Shown here: in pieces, positions 21,566 through 28,349 of the stretch | Layout: each line of letters opens with the position of its first letter | Numbering within the stretch: the stretch's first letter is position 1 | DNA from: Hespellia sp. | GTDB taxonomy: Bacteria > Bacillota > Clostridia > Lachnospirales > Lachnospiraceae | Length of the DNA: 33,170 nucleotides | Assembly (NCBI GenBank): GCA_022790755.1 | Contig: JAAVXR010000097.1 | Location: 1 to 33,170 of the forward strand | Direction of reading: 5' to 3' | The notes under the pieces: generated by a model | Database searches by the model: none | What the model was told of the DNA's origin: nothing | Seen by the model: the letters and a program-made list of their open reading frames with translations, nothing else | Program-made: the position numbers and the translations under genes

Positions 21566-22588
21566 ATGAAGAAAGTACTTATCGTAGGCGGGACAGGAAC
21601 AATCTCCGGCCCTGTTGCAAAGATGTTGGACGAAGATCAGAATGTGGAATTGTATCTGGTCACAAGAACGGGAGCAAGTGAGGAACTGTCAGATCAAGTG
21701 AAATATATCAAGGTAGATATCAAGGCGGATCCAGAGTCCGTGAAAGAGCAGATTCAGGGATATGAGTTTGATTCGGTCATTCATTTTATTGTCATGAATC
21801 TTGAGGATGCGAAGAACAGCGTCGATATCTTCCGGGATCATACGAAACAGTTTATTTTGATCAGTACCGTGGATGCGCTGGATCATCGTTTTAACTGCGT
21901 GGTGGACGAGACGATGCCGTACGGGAATCAGTTTTATGACTATGGACAGAATAAGGAAGCAGTGGAAAAATATTTTCTGTCAGAGTACGAAAAAGGGTTT
22001 CCGGTTACGATTGTTCGGCCGACGCAGACATACTCGAAGAACAAGATTCCGCTGAGTATCAAAGGAAAATCATGCTGGTCGGTAGTTTCCCGTATGCTTC
22101 GCGGGAAAGAGGTGATCATTCACGGAGATGGACAGGGGGTGTGGGCGAGTACGCATGCAGACGATTTTGCGCCGTTGTTTTGTCCTTTGATCGGTGAGAC
22201 AAAAACGATCGGGGAAATCTATCAGGTGATGAATCCGGCGCCCATGACATGGGATATGATTTATCAGAATCTTGCAGAATTATTGGGTGTAGAATATAAG
22301 CCTGTCTATATCAGTACGTATTTACTGGAGAAATCGAAAGTATATGGATGGAAAGGTTCGATTCACGGCGACAAACATTTCTCCTGTATCTTTGATATTG
22401 CAAAGGTGAAAGCGTTCTGTCCGGATTACGAGCCTAAGATTGATATCCGAACCGGTTTGAAGATGTTTCTGGAATTCATGGAAAAGCATCCGGAACAAAA
22501 GGTGGAAGATCCGGCTTTCGATGAGTGGTGCGATAGGACGATTGCCCGGTATAAAGAGTGTTTTGGTGAGTTTGTGAAAGATATCTGA
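21566..22588 (+). CDS. NAD-dependent epimerase/dehydratase-like SDR protein
   Basis: 340 residues, extended short-chain dehydrogenase fold. N-terminal nucleotide loop VLIVGGTGTISG, catalytic Tyr-x3-Lys in YGQNK, and the IVRPTQTY strand of sugar-nucleotide and sugar epimerases. The C-terminal part (PAPMTWDMIYQNL) resembles NAD-dependent epimerases of carbohydrate clusters. GGAGG lies seven to eight bases before ATG 21566. It is the last gene of the carbohydrate cluster, 20 bases after the broken oxidoreductase. It probably oxidises, reduces or epimerises the imported sugar. A weak hairpin CTGTT/AACAG at 22600-22614 follows without a T-run. Confidence 0.88.
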   Translation: MKKVLIVGGTGTISGPVAKMLDEDQNVELYLVTRTGASEELSDQVKYIKVDIKADPESVKEQIQGYEFDSVIHFIVMNLEDAKNSVDIFRDHTKQFILISTVDALDHRFNCVVDETMPYGNQFYDYGQNKEAVEKYFLSEYEKGFPVTIVRPTQTYSKNKIPLSIKGKSCWSVVSRMLRGKEVIIHGDGQGVWASTHADDFAPLFCPLIGETKTIGEIYQVMNPAPMTWDMIYQNLAELLGVEYKPVYISTYLLEKSKVYGWKGSIHGDKHFSCIFDIAKVKAFCPDYEPKIDIRTGLKMFLEFMEKHPEQKVEDPAFDEWCDRTIARYKECFGEFVKDI

Positions 22589-22633
22589 TAGACGACTGTT
22601 CAGAAAACAGCAGAATTTCACAGTAAAATTTAC

Positions 22634-22662
22634 TTGCATTTCATATCGAAACCGTGTACAAT
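22634..22662 (+). promoter_or_regulatory. Sigma-A promoter of the thiamine operon
   Basis: TTGCAT (22634-22639), 17-base spacer, TACAAT (22657-22662), placed so that transcription starts just before the TPP riboswitch. Seen in sequence. Confidence 0.7.
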
Positions 22663-22675
22663 GAACGAAAAATAG

Positions 22676-22765
22676 AACAGACGGGAGCTTGTATGACAGG
22701 CTGAGAGGAAGGTATGACCTTCGACCGATAACCTGATTTGGATAATGCCAACGTAGGGATGCCTG
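22676..22765 (+). promoter_or_regulatory. TPP riboswitch (THI element)
   Basis: Contains the conserved parts in order: CGGGAGC, CAGGCTGAGAGGAAGGT, ACCTTCGACC, then TAACCTGATTTGGATAATGC and CAACGTAGGGATGC. These form the two ligand-binding arms for the pyrimidine and pyrophosphate of thiamine pyrophosphate. It is followed 22 bases later by an intrinsic terminator, so TPP binding should stop transcription before thiS. Confidence 0.96.
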
Positions 22766-22786
22766 AGCAGAAGGTGGATTTTAGTG

Positions 22787-22817
22787 GGAAGTTACCAGAT
22801 CGGTAGCTTCCTTTTTT
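22787..22817 (+). terminator. Riboswitch expression-platform terminator
   Basis: Stem GGAAGTTACC (22787-22796) with GGTAGCTTCC (22802-22811), 10 pairs including one U-G, five-base loop, then six T (22812-22817). It is placed between TPP aptamer and thiS, so it is the regulated terminator. Confidence 0.9.
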
Positions 22818-22943
22818 AGTGTGCTCGCCACGGGCGCGCTCTATCGGGTGTGAGGAAGTCCCGCAGGGAAGATTTGTAATTTCTCGATTTGCAATTTCTT
22901 GCGGCATGGATTGCAGTATCAGGTGGTGAAAAGAGGTGAAAAT

Positions 22944-23138
22944 ATGGTAAAAGTAAACGGTAAAAACCTGGATCTGGCCGGCTTAACGTTGGAAGAATAT
23001 CTGCTTTCTGCGGGGTATGATCTTGCGCGGGTTGCAGTGGAATGCAATGGAGAGATCGTTCCAAAAGCGCAGTATTCTCAGATGACGTTAAAAGATGGCG
23101 ACAGTGTGGAAGTCGTCAGTTTTGTGGGAGGTGGTTGA
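22944..23138 (+). CDS. thiS: Sulfur carrier protein ThiS
   Basis: 64-residue ubiquitin-like protein ending in VGGG, so the C-terminal Gly-Gly that is adenylated by ThiF and loaded with sulfur is present. The family end [14 protein letters not shown] is clear. The start is ATG 22944 after AAAGAGGTG. It is the first gene after the riboswitch terminator. Its end overlaps the start region of thiF. Confidence 0.94.
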   Translation: MVKVNGKNLDLAGLTLEEYLLSAGYDLARVAVECNGEIVPKAQYSQMTLKDGDSVEVVSFVGGG

Positions 23139-23775
23139 ACTGATACCTACAGAAAAAGAGATCATGGAGGCATTGAAAGAACGGCACGGACAGGAATTGC
23201 AACATAAGTTTTCCGCGGCTAAAGTCGCTGTGTGCGGGCTTGGAGGCCTGGGGTCGAATATAGCCATAGCGCTTGCCCGTGCTGGTGTTGGAAAACTTCT
23301 CCTGGTGGATTTTGACAGGGTGGATATCACCAATCTTCACCGGCAGCAGTATAAAGCGTCGCAGATCGGCAGGTATAAGACGGATGCTTTGTGTGAAAAC
23401 CTGAGGGAAATCGCACCTTATGTCACCCTTGAACAATGTACGGTTCGAGTGGATGAGAAAAATGCAGAAGAGTTGTTGAAAAATGTGGATATTGTGTGTG
23501 AGGCTTTTGATGATGCCAGGTGTAAGGCGATGTTGGCAAACGTTGTACTGGAGAGGCTGCCGGGGAAATATCTGGTGGCGGCGTCCGGAATGGCGGGACT
23601 TGGAAGTGCAAATATGATAAAAACGAGGAAAATGACGAAGCATTTTTATCTGTGCGGCGACGGGAGCAGCGATGTGAACGATGGCCTGGGGCTGGTGTCT
23701 TCCCGCGTCATGCTCTGTGCTGCGCATCAGGCGCATATGGTTCTGCGGATTCTGGCAGGAGAGATGGAAGTTTGA
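23131..23775 (+). CDS. thiF: ThiS adenylyltransferase ThiF
   Basis: About 214 residues, E1-like fold. It adenylates the ThiS C-terminus with ATP in thiazole synthesis. Motifs: [14 protein letters not shown] nucleotide loop, [18 protein letters not shown] (the Asp, Asn and Arg of the ATP site). Relatives usually begin with IPTxEE; here the IPTEKE stretch has no ATG before it. Possible starts are GTG 23131 or CTG 23140, the latter spaced nine bases from GGAGG 23126-23130, both overlapping or abutting the thiS stop. ATG 23095 lies inside thiS without a ribosome site. The start is therefore uncertain and may be non-AUG with translational coupling. No zinc-binding CxxC pairs are evident, as in short clostridial ThiF. 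Confidence 0.88.
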   Translation: MVELIPTEKEIMEALKERHGQELQHKFSAAKVAVCGLGGLGSNIAIALARAGVGKLLLVDFDRVDITNLHRQQYKASQIGRYKTDALCENLREIAPYVTLEQCTVRVDEKNAEELLKNVDIVCEAFDDARCKAMLANVVLERLPGKYLVAASGMAGLGSANMIKTRKMTKHFYLCGDGSSDVNDGLGLVSSRVMLCAAHQAHMVLRILAGEMEV

Positions 23776-23796
23776 AGAGAAAGAAGGTATCAAAAG

Positions 23797-24579
23797 ATGA
23801 ATCAAGAAATGAATCAAGATAAACTGGTCATTGGCGGACATGAATTTCATTCCCGTTTTATTCTGGGTTCGGGGAAATATTCTCTGAAACTGATCGAGGC
23901 GGCAATAAAGGACGCGGGAGCGGAGATCATTACGCTTGCCGTTCGCCGTGCAAACACCAAAGAGAAAGAAAATATTCTGGATTTTATCCCTGAGGGTGTC
24001 ACGCTGCTTCCCAATACGAGCGGCGCGAGAACCGCAGAGGAGGCGGTCCGCATCGCGAGACTTGCGAGGGAACTCGGCTGTGGGAATTTCGTCAAAATCG
24101 AAATCATGCGTGATTCGAAATATTTGCTTCCTGACAATCAGGAAACGATCAAAGCAACCGAAATCCTTGCGAAAGAAGGCTTTGTGGTGATGCCATATAT
24201 GCATCCCGATTTGAACGCTGCCCGGGATCTCGTAAATGCCGGAGCCGCTGCCGTGATGCCGCTGGCGGCGCCGATTGGTTCCAATAAAGGATTGGCGGCC
24301 AGAGAATTTATCCAAATCCTGATTGATGAAATTGAGCTTCCCATCATCGTAGACGCGGGGATCGGCAGGCCGTCGCAGGCCTGTGAAGCGATGGAAATGG
24401 GTGCGGCCGCTGTCATGGCGAACACTGCGCTCGCGACGGCGGGGGATCTTCCACTGATGGCGTCGGCTTTCGGACAGGCAGTGGAAGCGGGACGAAAGGC
24501 TTACCTTTCCGGTCTGGGTCGGGTGCTCACCCGGGGAGCTTCCGCATCGGATCCTCTGACTGGGTTTCTGAGAGACTGA
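23797..24579 (+). CDS. thiG: Thiazole synthase ThiG
   Basis: 260 residues, TIM barrel. It builds the thiazole phosphate ring from 1-deoxyxylulose-5-phosphate, dehydroglycine and ThiS-thiocarboxylate. The Schiff-base lysine is K100 in NFVKIEIM; the phosphate loops [20 protein letters not shown] and the [12 protein letters not shown] segment are present. ATG 23797, with AAGG 10 bases upstream, is preferred to the in-frame ATG 23809. Between thiF and thiH, with gaps of 21 and 15 bases. Confidence 0.97.
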   Translation: MNQEMNQDKLVIGGHEFHSRFILGSGKYSLKLIEAAIKDAGAEIITLAVRRANTKEKENILDFIPEGVTLLPNTSGARTAEEAVRIARLARELGCGNFVKIEIMRDSKYLLPDNQETIKATEILAKEGFVVMPYMHPDLNAARDLVNAGAAAVMPLAAPIGSNKGLAAREFIQILIDEIELPIIVDAGIGRPSQACEAMEMGAAAVMANTALATAGDLPLMASAFGQAVEAGRKAYLSGLGRVLTRGASASDPLTGFLRD

Positions 24580-24594
24580 GGAGGCGTTTGGGAT

Positions 24595-25848
24595 ATGGAA
24601 AATCATTTTTTTGTAGATGCAAAGGAGTTATCAGCCGAGGCGCTTGCCAGGAAGCATCGGCTTGAGTCTGATCCATCGTCACGAAGTAATCCTATGGAAT
24701 ATCTGCCGGATATGGAGGAAATAGAATCGGATATTTGCGCGCAGGTCATGAAGCGGATGCATTCTTATGACTATTCCCGCTATTCGGCAGATGATGTCAA
24801 AGAGGCTTTGGAACATGAGAACTGCACGGTGGAAGATCTGAAAGCTCTATTGTCTCCGGCGGCAGAACCATTTCTGGAACAGATGGCGCGAAGGGCAAGC
24901 GTTGAGACAAGCAAACATTTCGGAAACACGGTTTATCTGTTCACGCCGCTTTATATCGCAAACTACTGTGAGAATTATTGTATATACTGTGGATTCAATT
25001 GCTATAACCATATTCAGCGGATGAAGCTGAGGATGGAGCAGATAGAACAGGAAATGAAAGTCATTGCCGACAGTGGCATGGAAGAAATTCTCATTCTTAC
25101 CGGAGAGAGCCGTGCACAAAGCGACGTGCATTATATTGGCGAGGCCTGTAAGCTGGCAAGGCAGTATTTTCGTATGGTGGGCCTCGAAATCTATCCGGTG
25201 AATACGGAGGAATATCGCTATCTTCATGAATGCGGTGTGGATTATGTCACGGTATTTCAGGAAACTTATGATGTGGACAAGTATGAGACACTGCATTTGG
25301 CGGGGCGTAAACGTGTATGGCCTTATCGGTTTGATGCACAGGAGCGCGCGCTGAGAGGGGGTATGCGAGGCGTTGCTTTCTCGGCGCTTCTCGGGCTGGC
25401 GGACTTTCGGAAGGATGCTCTGGCAAGTGCGCTGCACGTGTATTATCTGCAGAAGAAATATCCGTATGCGGAAATGTCGCTGTCCTGTCCGAGACTTCGA
25501 CCGATTGTCAATAACGATAAGATCAATCCTTTGGATGTTCATGAAAAGCAGCTTTGCCAGATTTTATGCGCATATCGAATTTTTCTGCCGTTTGTCGGCA
25601 TTACGGTATCTTCCCGCGAAAGCACCGAATTTCGCAATGGAATCGTTAAAATTGCGGCGACAAAAGTTTCTGCGGGCGTATCCACAGGGATTGGCGACCA
25701 TGAGCAAAAATATACAGGGAAGGAGACAGAAAACGCTGCAGGAGACGAACAGTTTGAAATCGACGATGACCGCAGTCTGGAGAAAATGTATCAGGATATT
25801 GTCGGAGAAGGTCTGCAGCCGGTTCTGAATGATTATCTATATGTATGA
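24595..25848 (+). CDS. thiH: 2-iminoacetate synthase ThiH (radical SAM)
   Basis: 417 residues. Splits tyrosine into p-cresol and dehydroglycine for ThiG in anaerobes. The radical SAM cluster is C125-x3-C129-x2-C132 in YCENYCIYC. The GGMRGVAFSALLGLADFRKDAL segment and the VSAGVSTGIG C-terminal stretch are typical. Longer than E. coli ThiH (377) mainly in a charged N-terminal helical region. GAGGCG precedes ATG 24595. The last 20 bases overlap the start of tenI. Confidence 0.96.
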   Translation: MENHFFVDAKELSAEALARKHRLESDPSSRSNPMEYLPDMEEIESDICAQVMKRMHSYDYSRYSADDVKEALEHENCTVEDLKALLSPAAEPFLEQMARRASVETSKHFGNTVYLFTPLYIANYCENYCIYCGFNCYNHIQRMKLRMEQIEQEMKVIADSGMEEILILTGESRAQSDVHYIGEACKLARQYFRMVGLEIYPVNTEEYRYLHECGVDYVTVFQETYDVDKYETLHLAGRKRVWPYRFDAQERALRGGMRGVAFSALLGLADFRKDALASALHVYYLQKKYPYAEMSLSCPRLRPIVNNDKINPLDVHEKQLCQILCAYRIFLPFVGITVSSRESTEFRNGIVKIAATKVSAGVSTGIGDHEQKYTGKETENAAGDEQFEIDDDRSLEKMYQDIVGEGLQPVLNDYLYV

Positions 25849-26443
25849 TGATAGGTTTGATATTTTGTGTGTCACCAATCGTCTGCTCTGCAAAGAGGCG
25901 TTTTTAGAACGTATTGAGAAAATAGCACTGGCAAAACCGACGGGGGTCATTTTGCGGGAAAAGGATTTGAATGAGACGGATTACAGGGAACTGGCAAAAC
26001 AGGTAATGGAACGATGTGAAAAACATCACGTTCGCTGCATTTTGCACAGTTATGCGGATGTTGCTGCAACATTAAATTGTCCTGCTCTGCATCTCCCACT
26101 TCCAGCGTTACGAGTCCTTTCCTCGGAGAAAAAAGCAGTTTTTTCGATGCTTGGGGCATCCTGTCATTCTGTGGAAGAGGCGGTGGAAGCAGAGGCTTTG
26201 GGATGTACTTATATCACGACGGGGCATATATTTGCTACGGACTGTAAAAGCGGCGTACCCGGACGAGGAATCGACTTTTTGGAAAGGGTCTGCGAAAGTG
26301 TTTCCGTTCCGGTTTATGCGATTGGGGGAATTACAACGGATACCATTGCGAAAGTGCGGAAAAGCAAAGCCGCGGGCGCCTGTGTGATGAGTGGATTGAT
26401 GACATGTGAAAATGTAAGAGTATATCTGGAAAACTTAAAATGA
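25829..26443 (+). CDS. tenI: Thiazole tautomerase TenI-like protein (ThiE/TenI superfamily)
   Basis: 204 residues, TIM barrel of the thiamine-phosphate synthase superfamily. The signatures are those of Bacillus TenI rather than ThiE: HSVEEAVEAE, then GHIFATDCKSGVPGRG where TenI carries its catalytic histidine, and LHLPLPALR in place of the ThiE HLGQxD pyrophosphate motif. TenI speeds aromatisation of the thiazole made by ThiG, which fits the operon. Many pipelines would label it ThiE. Start overlaps thiH by 20 bases (ATG 25829, or ATG 25841), no own ribosome site, so translation is probably coupled. thiE and thiD are not in the window and must lie elsewhere. Confidence 0.85.
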   Translation: MIIYMYDDRFDILCVTNRLLCKEAFLERIEKIALAKPTGVILREKDLNETDYRELAKQVMERCEKHHVRCILHSYADVAATLNCPALHLPLPALRVLSSEKKAVFSMLGASCHSVEEAVEAEALGCTYITTGHIFATDCKSGVPGRGIDFLERVCESVSVPVYAIGGITTDTIAKVRKSKAAGACVMSGLMTCENVRVYLENLK

Positions 26444-26460
26444 ATTTAGAAGATTCGAGT

Positions 26461-26515
26461 GTCAAAAGGTGCTTTTTCAGTGTGCTGATATCAGTTTTGA
26501 AAAGCTCATTTTGAC
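26461..26515 (+). other. Long imperfect hairpin in the tenI-thiC spacer
   Basis: GTCAAAA (26461-26467) pairs with TTTTGAC (26509-26515); after a three-base internal loop GCTTTT pairs with AAAAGC, and a central CTGATATCAG palindrome (26485-26494) forms the tip. No T-run follows, so it is not a standard terminator. It lies in the 114-base spacer before thiC and may affect processing or stability of the thi mRNA. Confidence 0.5.
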
Positions 26516-26557
26516 TGCGATATCATATTCGGAACGGAAATAGAATAGGAGGAACAC

Positions 26558-27862
26558 ATGAGAAATTATACGACGCAAATGGATGCTGCGAGAAAAGGGA
26601 TTCTTACCCCTGAGATGAAAAAAGTTGCGGCAAAGGAATATCGGACCGAAGAAGAAATCAGGGAACTGGTTGCTAAGGGACAGGTGGTGATCTGTGCAAA
26701 CAGGCTGCACACCTGCATAGAGCCGAATGGAGTGGGGTCTATGCTGCGCACAAAAATCAATGTCAATCTTGGGGTGTCCAGAGATTGCAAAGACTATGAT
26801 GTGGAAATGAAAAAGGTAATGGCGGCAGTAAATATGGGAGCGGAAGCGATCATGGATCTTTCATCGCATGGCAACACGCAGCCATTTCGAAAAAAACTTA
26901 CCAGCGAGTGTCCGGCTATGATTGGCACTGTTCCGGTTTATGACAGTGTTATTCATTACCAGAGAGATCTTGCTACGCTCAGCGCGAAGGATTTTATTGA
27001 TGTGATTCGGTTACATGCGGAGGATGGCGTAGATTTTGTGACGCTGCACTGTGGGATCACCAGGAAGACCATTGAGCAGATTCGAAAACATAAAAGAAAG
27101 ATGAATATTGTATCCAGAGGAGGGTCTCTTGTCTTTGCCTGGATGAGCATGACGGGGGAGGAGAATCCATTTTATGAATACTTTGACGAGATTCTTGACA
27201 TTTGCAGGGAATATGATGTAACCATTTCTCTTGGAGACGCCTGTCGTCCAGGATGTCTTGCAGACGCAAGCGATGTGTGTCAGATCGAGGAACTTGTTCG
27301 ACTTGGCGAACTGACGAAACGCGCCTGGGAAAAAGATGTTCAAGTGATGGTAGAAGGACCAGGCCATGTGCCGTTGGATCAGATCGAAGCGAATATGAAG
27401 CTCCAGCAGACCATTTGCATGGGAGCACCATTCTATGTACTTGGACCGATCGTCACCGATATTGCGCCTGGGTATGATCATATCACTTCCGCGATTGGAG
27501 GCGCTATCGCTGCATCCGCAGGCGCCGCCTTCCTCTGCTATGTGACCCCGGCAGAACATCTGGCCCTGCCCAATGTGGAGGATGTGAAGCAGGGAATTAT
27601 TGCCTCGAAGATAGCCGCGCATGCGGCGGATATTGCCAAAAAAGTTCCTCATGCAAGAGATCTGGACGATACTATGGCTGATGCCAGACGTACCTTTGAC
27701 TGGGAAAAACAGTGGGAATGTTCTATAGATCCGGAAACTGCGAAACATATTCGTGAGGAAAGAGCGCCGGAACATGAGGATAGCTGTTCCATGTGCGGGA
27801 AATTCTGTGCCGTACGGAGCATGAACAAAGCGCTCAGCGGAGAGTATATTGATATATTGTAG
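26558..27862 (+). CDS. thiC: Phosphomethylpyrimidine synthase ThiC
   Basis: 434 residues, short form without the N-terminal extension of the 630-residue enterobacterial type. It is a radical SAM enzyme that turns aminoimidazole ribotide into hydroxymethylpyrimidine phosphate. Typical blocks: [63 protein letters not shown]. The C-terminal cluster is C410-x2-C413-x3-C417 (CSMCGKFC), one residue shorter than the CX2CX4C of long ThiC. ATAGGAGG precedes ATG 26558. It ends the thiamine run; a new promoter follows at 27898. The ThiC paralogue BzaF (benzimidazole synthesis) is the alternative, but the thi context argues for ThiC. Confidence 0.93.
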   Translation: MRNYTTQMDAARKGILTPEMKKVAAKEYRTEEEIRELVAKGQVVICANRLHTCIEPNGVGSMLRTKINVNLGVSRDCKDYDVEMKKVMAAVNMGAEAIMDLSSHGNTQPFRKKLTSECPAMIGTVPVYDSVIHYQRDLATLSAKDFIDVIRLHAEDGVDFVTLHCGITRKTIEQIRKHKRKMNIVSRGGSLVFAWMSMTGEENPFYEYFDEILDICREYDVTISLGDACRPGCLADASDVCQIEELVRLGELTKRAWEKDVQVMVEGPGHVPLDQIEANMKLQQTICMGAPFYVLGPIVTDIAPGYDHITSAIGGAIAASAGAAFLCYVTPAEHLALPNVEDVKQGIIASKIAAHAADIAKKVPHARDLDDTMADARRTFDWEKQWECSIDPETAKHIREERAPEHEDSCSMCGKFCAVRSMNKALSGEYIDIL

Positions 27863-27897
27863 AAGGATTTCAATCGAAGACTTCTCAAAATCACCTC

Positions 27898-27927
27898 TTG
27901 CAGTCTCCACCCTACTTGTGCTACTAT
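27898..27927 (+). promoter_or_regulatory. Candidate promoter of the gntR-clpC operon
   Basis: TTGCAG (27898-27903), 18-base spacer, TACTAT (27922-27927), in the 106-base gap after thiC and 42 bases before the GntR start. No CtsR-type repeat is visible near it. Confidence 0.5.
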
Positions 27928-27968
27928 AAATATAACAAATGTCGGGATACATAAGAAAAGGTGAGAAT

Positions 27969-28337
27969 ATGATCATTGAAATTGATTTTAACAGCGATGA
28001 GGCAATATATGTCCAGCTTTGTAATCAAATCATTCTGGGAATTGCGACTTCGGTATATCAGGAGGGAGACACTCTTCCCTCGGTGCGACAGATGGCAGAT
28101 ACCATAGGGATTAATATGCATACAGTGAACAAAGCGTATGCTGTTTTGAGACAGGAAGGTTTTATTCAGCTTGATCGAAGGAGAGGCGCTGTCATAGCTG
28201 TCGATATGGATAAGCTAAGAGCTATGGAAGATATGAAGATGCAAATGAGACTTCTCCTGGCACAGGGAAGATGTAAAGGAATTACGAAAGATGAAGTACA
28301 TACGCTGATAGATGATCTTTTTGAAGAATATAAGTAG
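27969..28337 (+). CDS. GntR-family regulator, YtrA-like
   Basis: 122 residues. N-terminal winged helix (DEAIYVQLCNQIILGI, LPSVRQMADTIGINMHTVNKAYAVLRQEGFI) and only a short helical C-terminus with no effector domain, which is the YtrA subfamily pattern. ATG 27969 follows AAAGGTGAG. It ends 12 bases before clpC, so it is probably co-transcribed and may repress its own operon. In many Firmicutes this place is taken by ctsR. YtrA-type regulators usually sit with ABC transporters; none is present here. Confidence 0.9.
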   Translation: MIIEIDFNSDEAIYVQLCNQIILGIATSVYQEGDTLPSVRQMADTIGINMHTVNKAYAVLRQEGFIQLDRRRGAVIAVDMDKLRAMEDMKMQMRLLLAQGRCKGITKDEVHTLIDDLFEEYK

Positions 28338-28349
28338 CAGGAGGCATAT

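Noticed and set aside
23116..24606. Long open frame on the - strand (496 codons) opposite thiF and thiG
   Set aside because: It mirrors two strongly conserved genes, has a low-complexity His/Arg-rich translation and no plausible domain; it is a shadow frame.
27011..27976. 321-codon - strand frame opposite thiC
   Set aside because: Shadow of thiC, with no ribosome site or domain.
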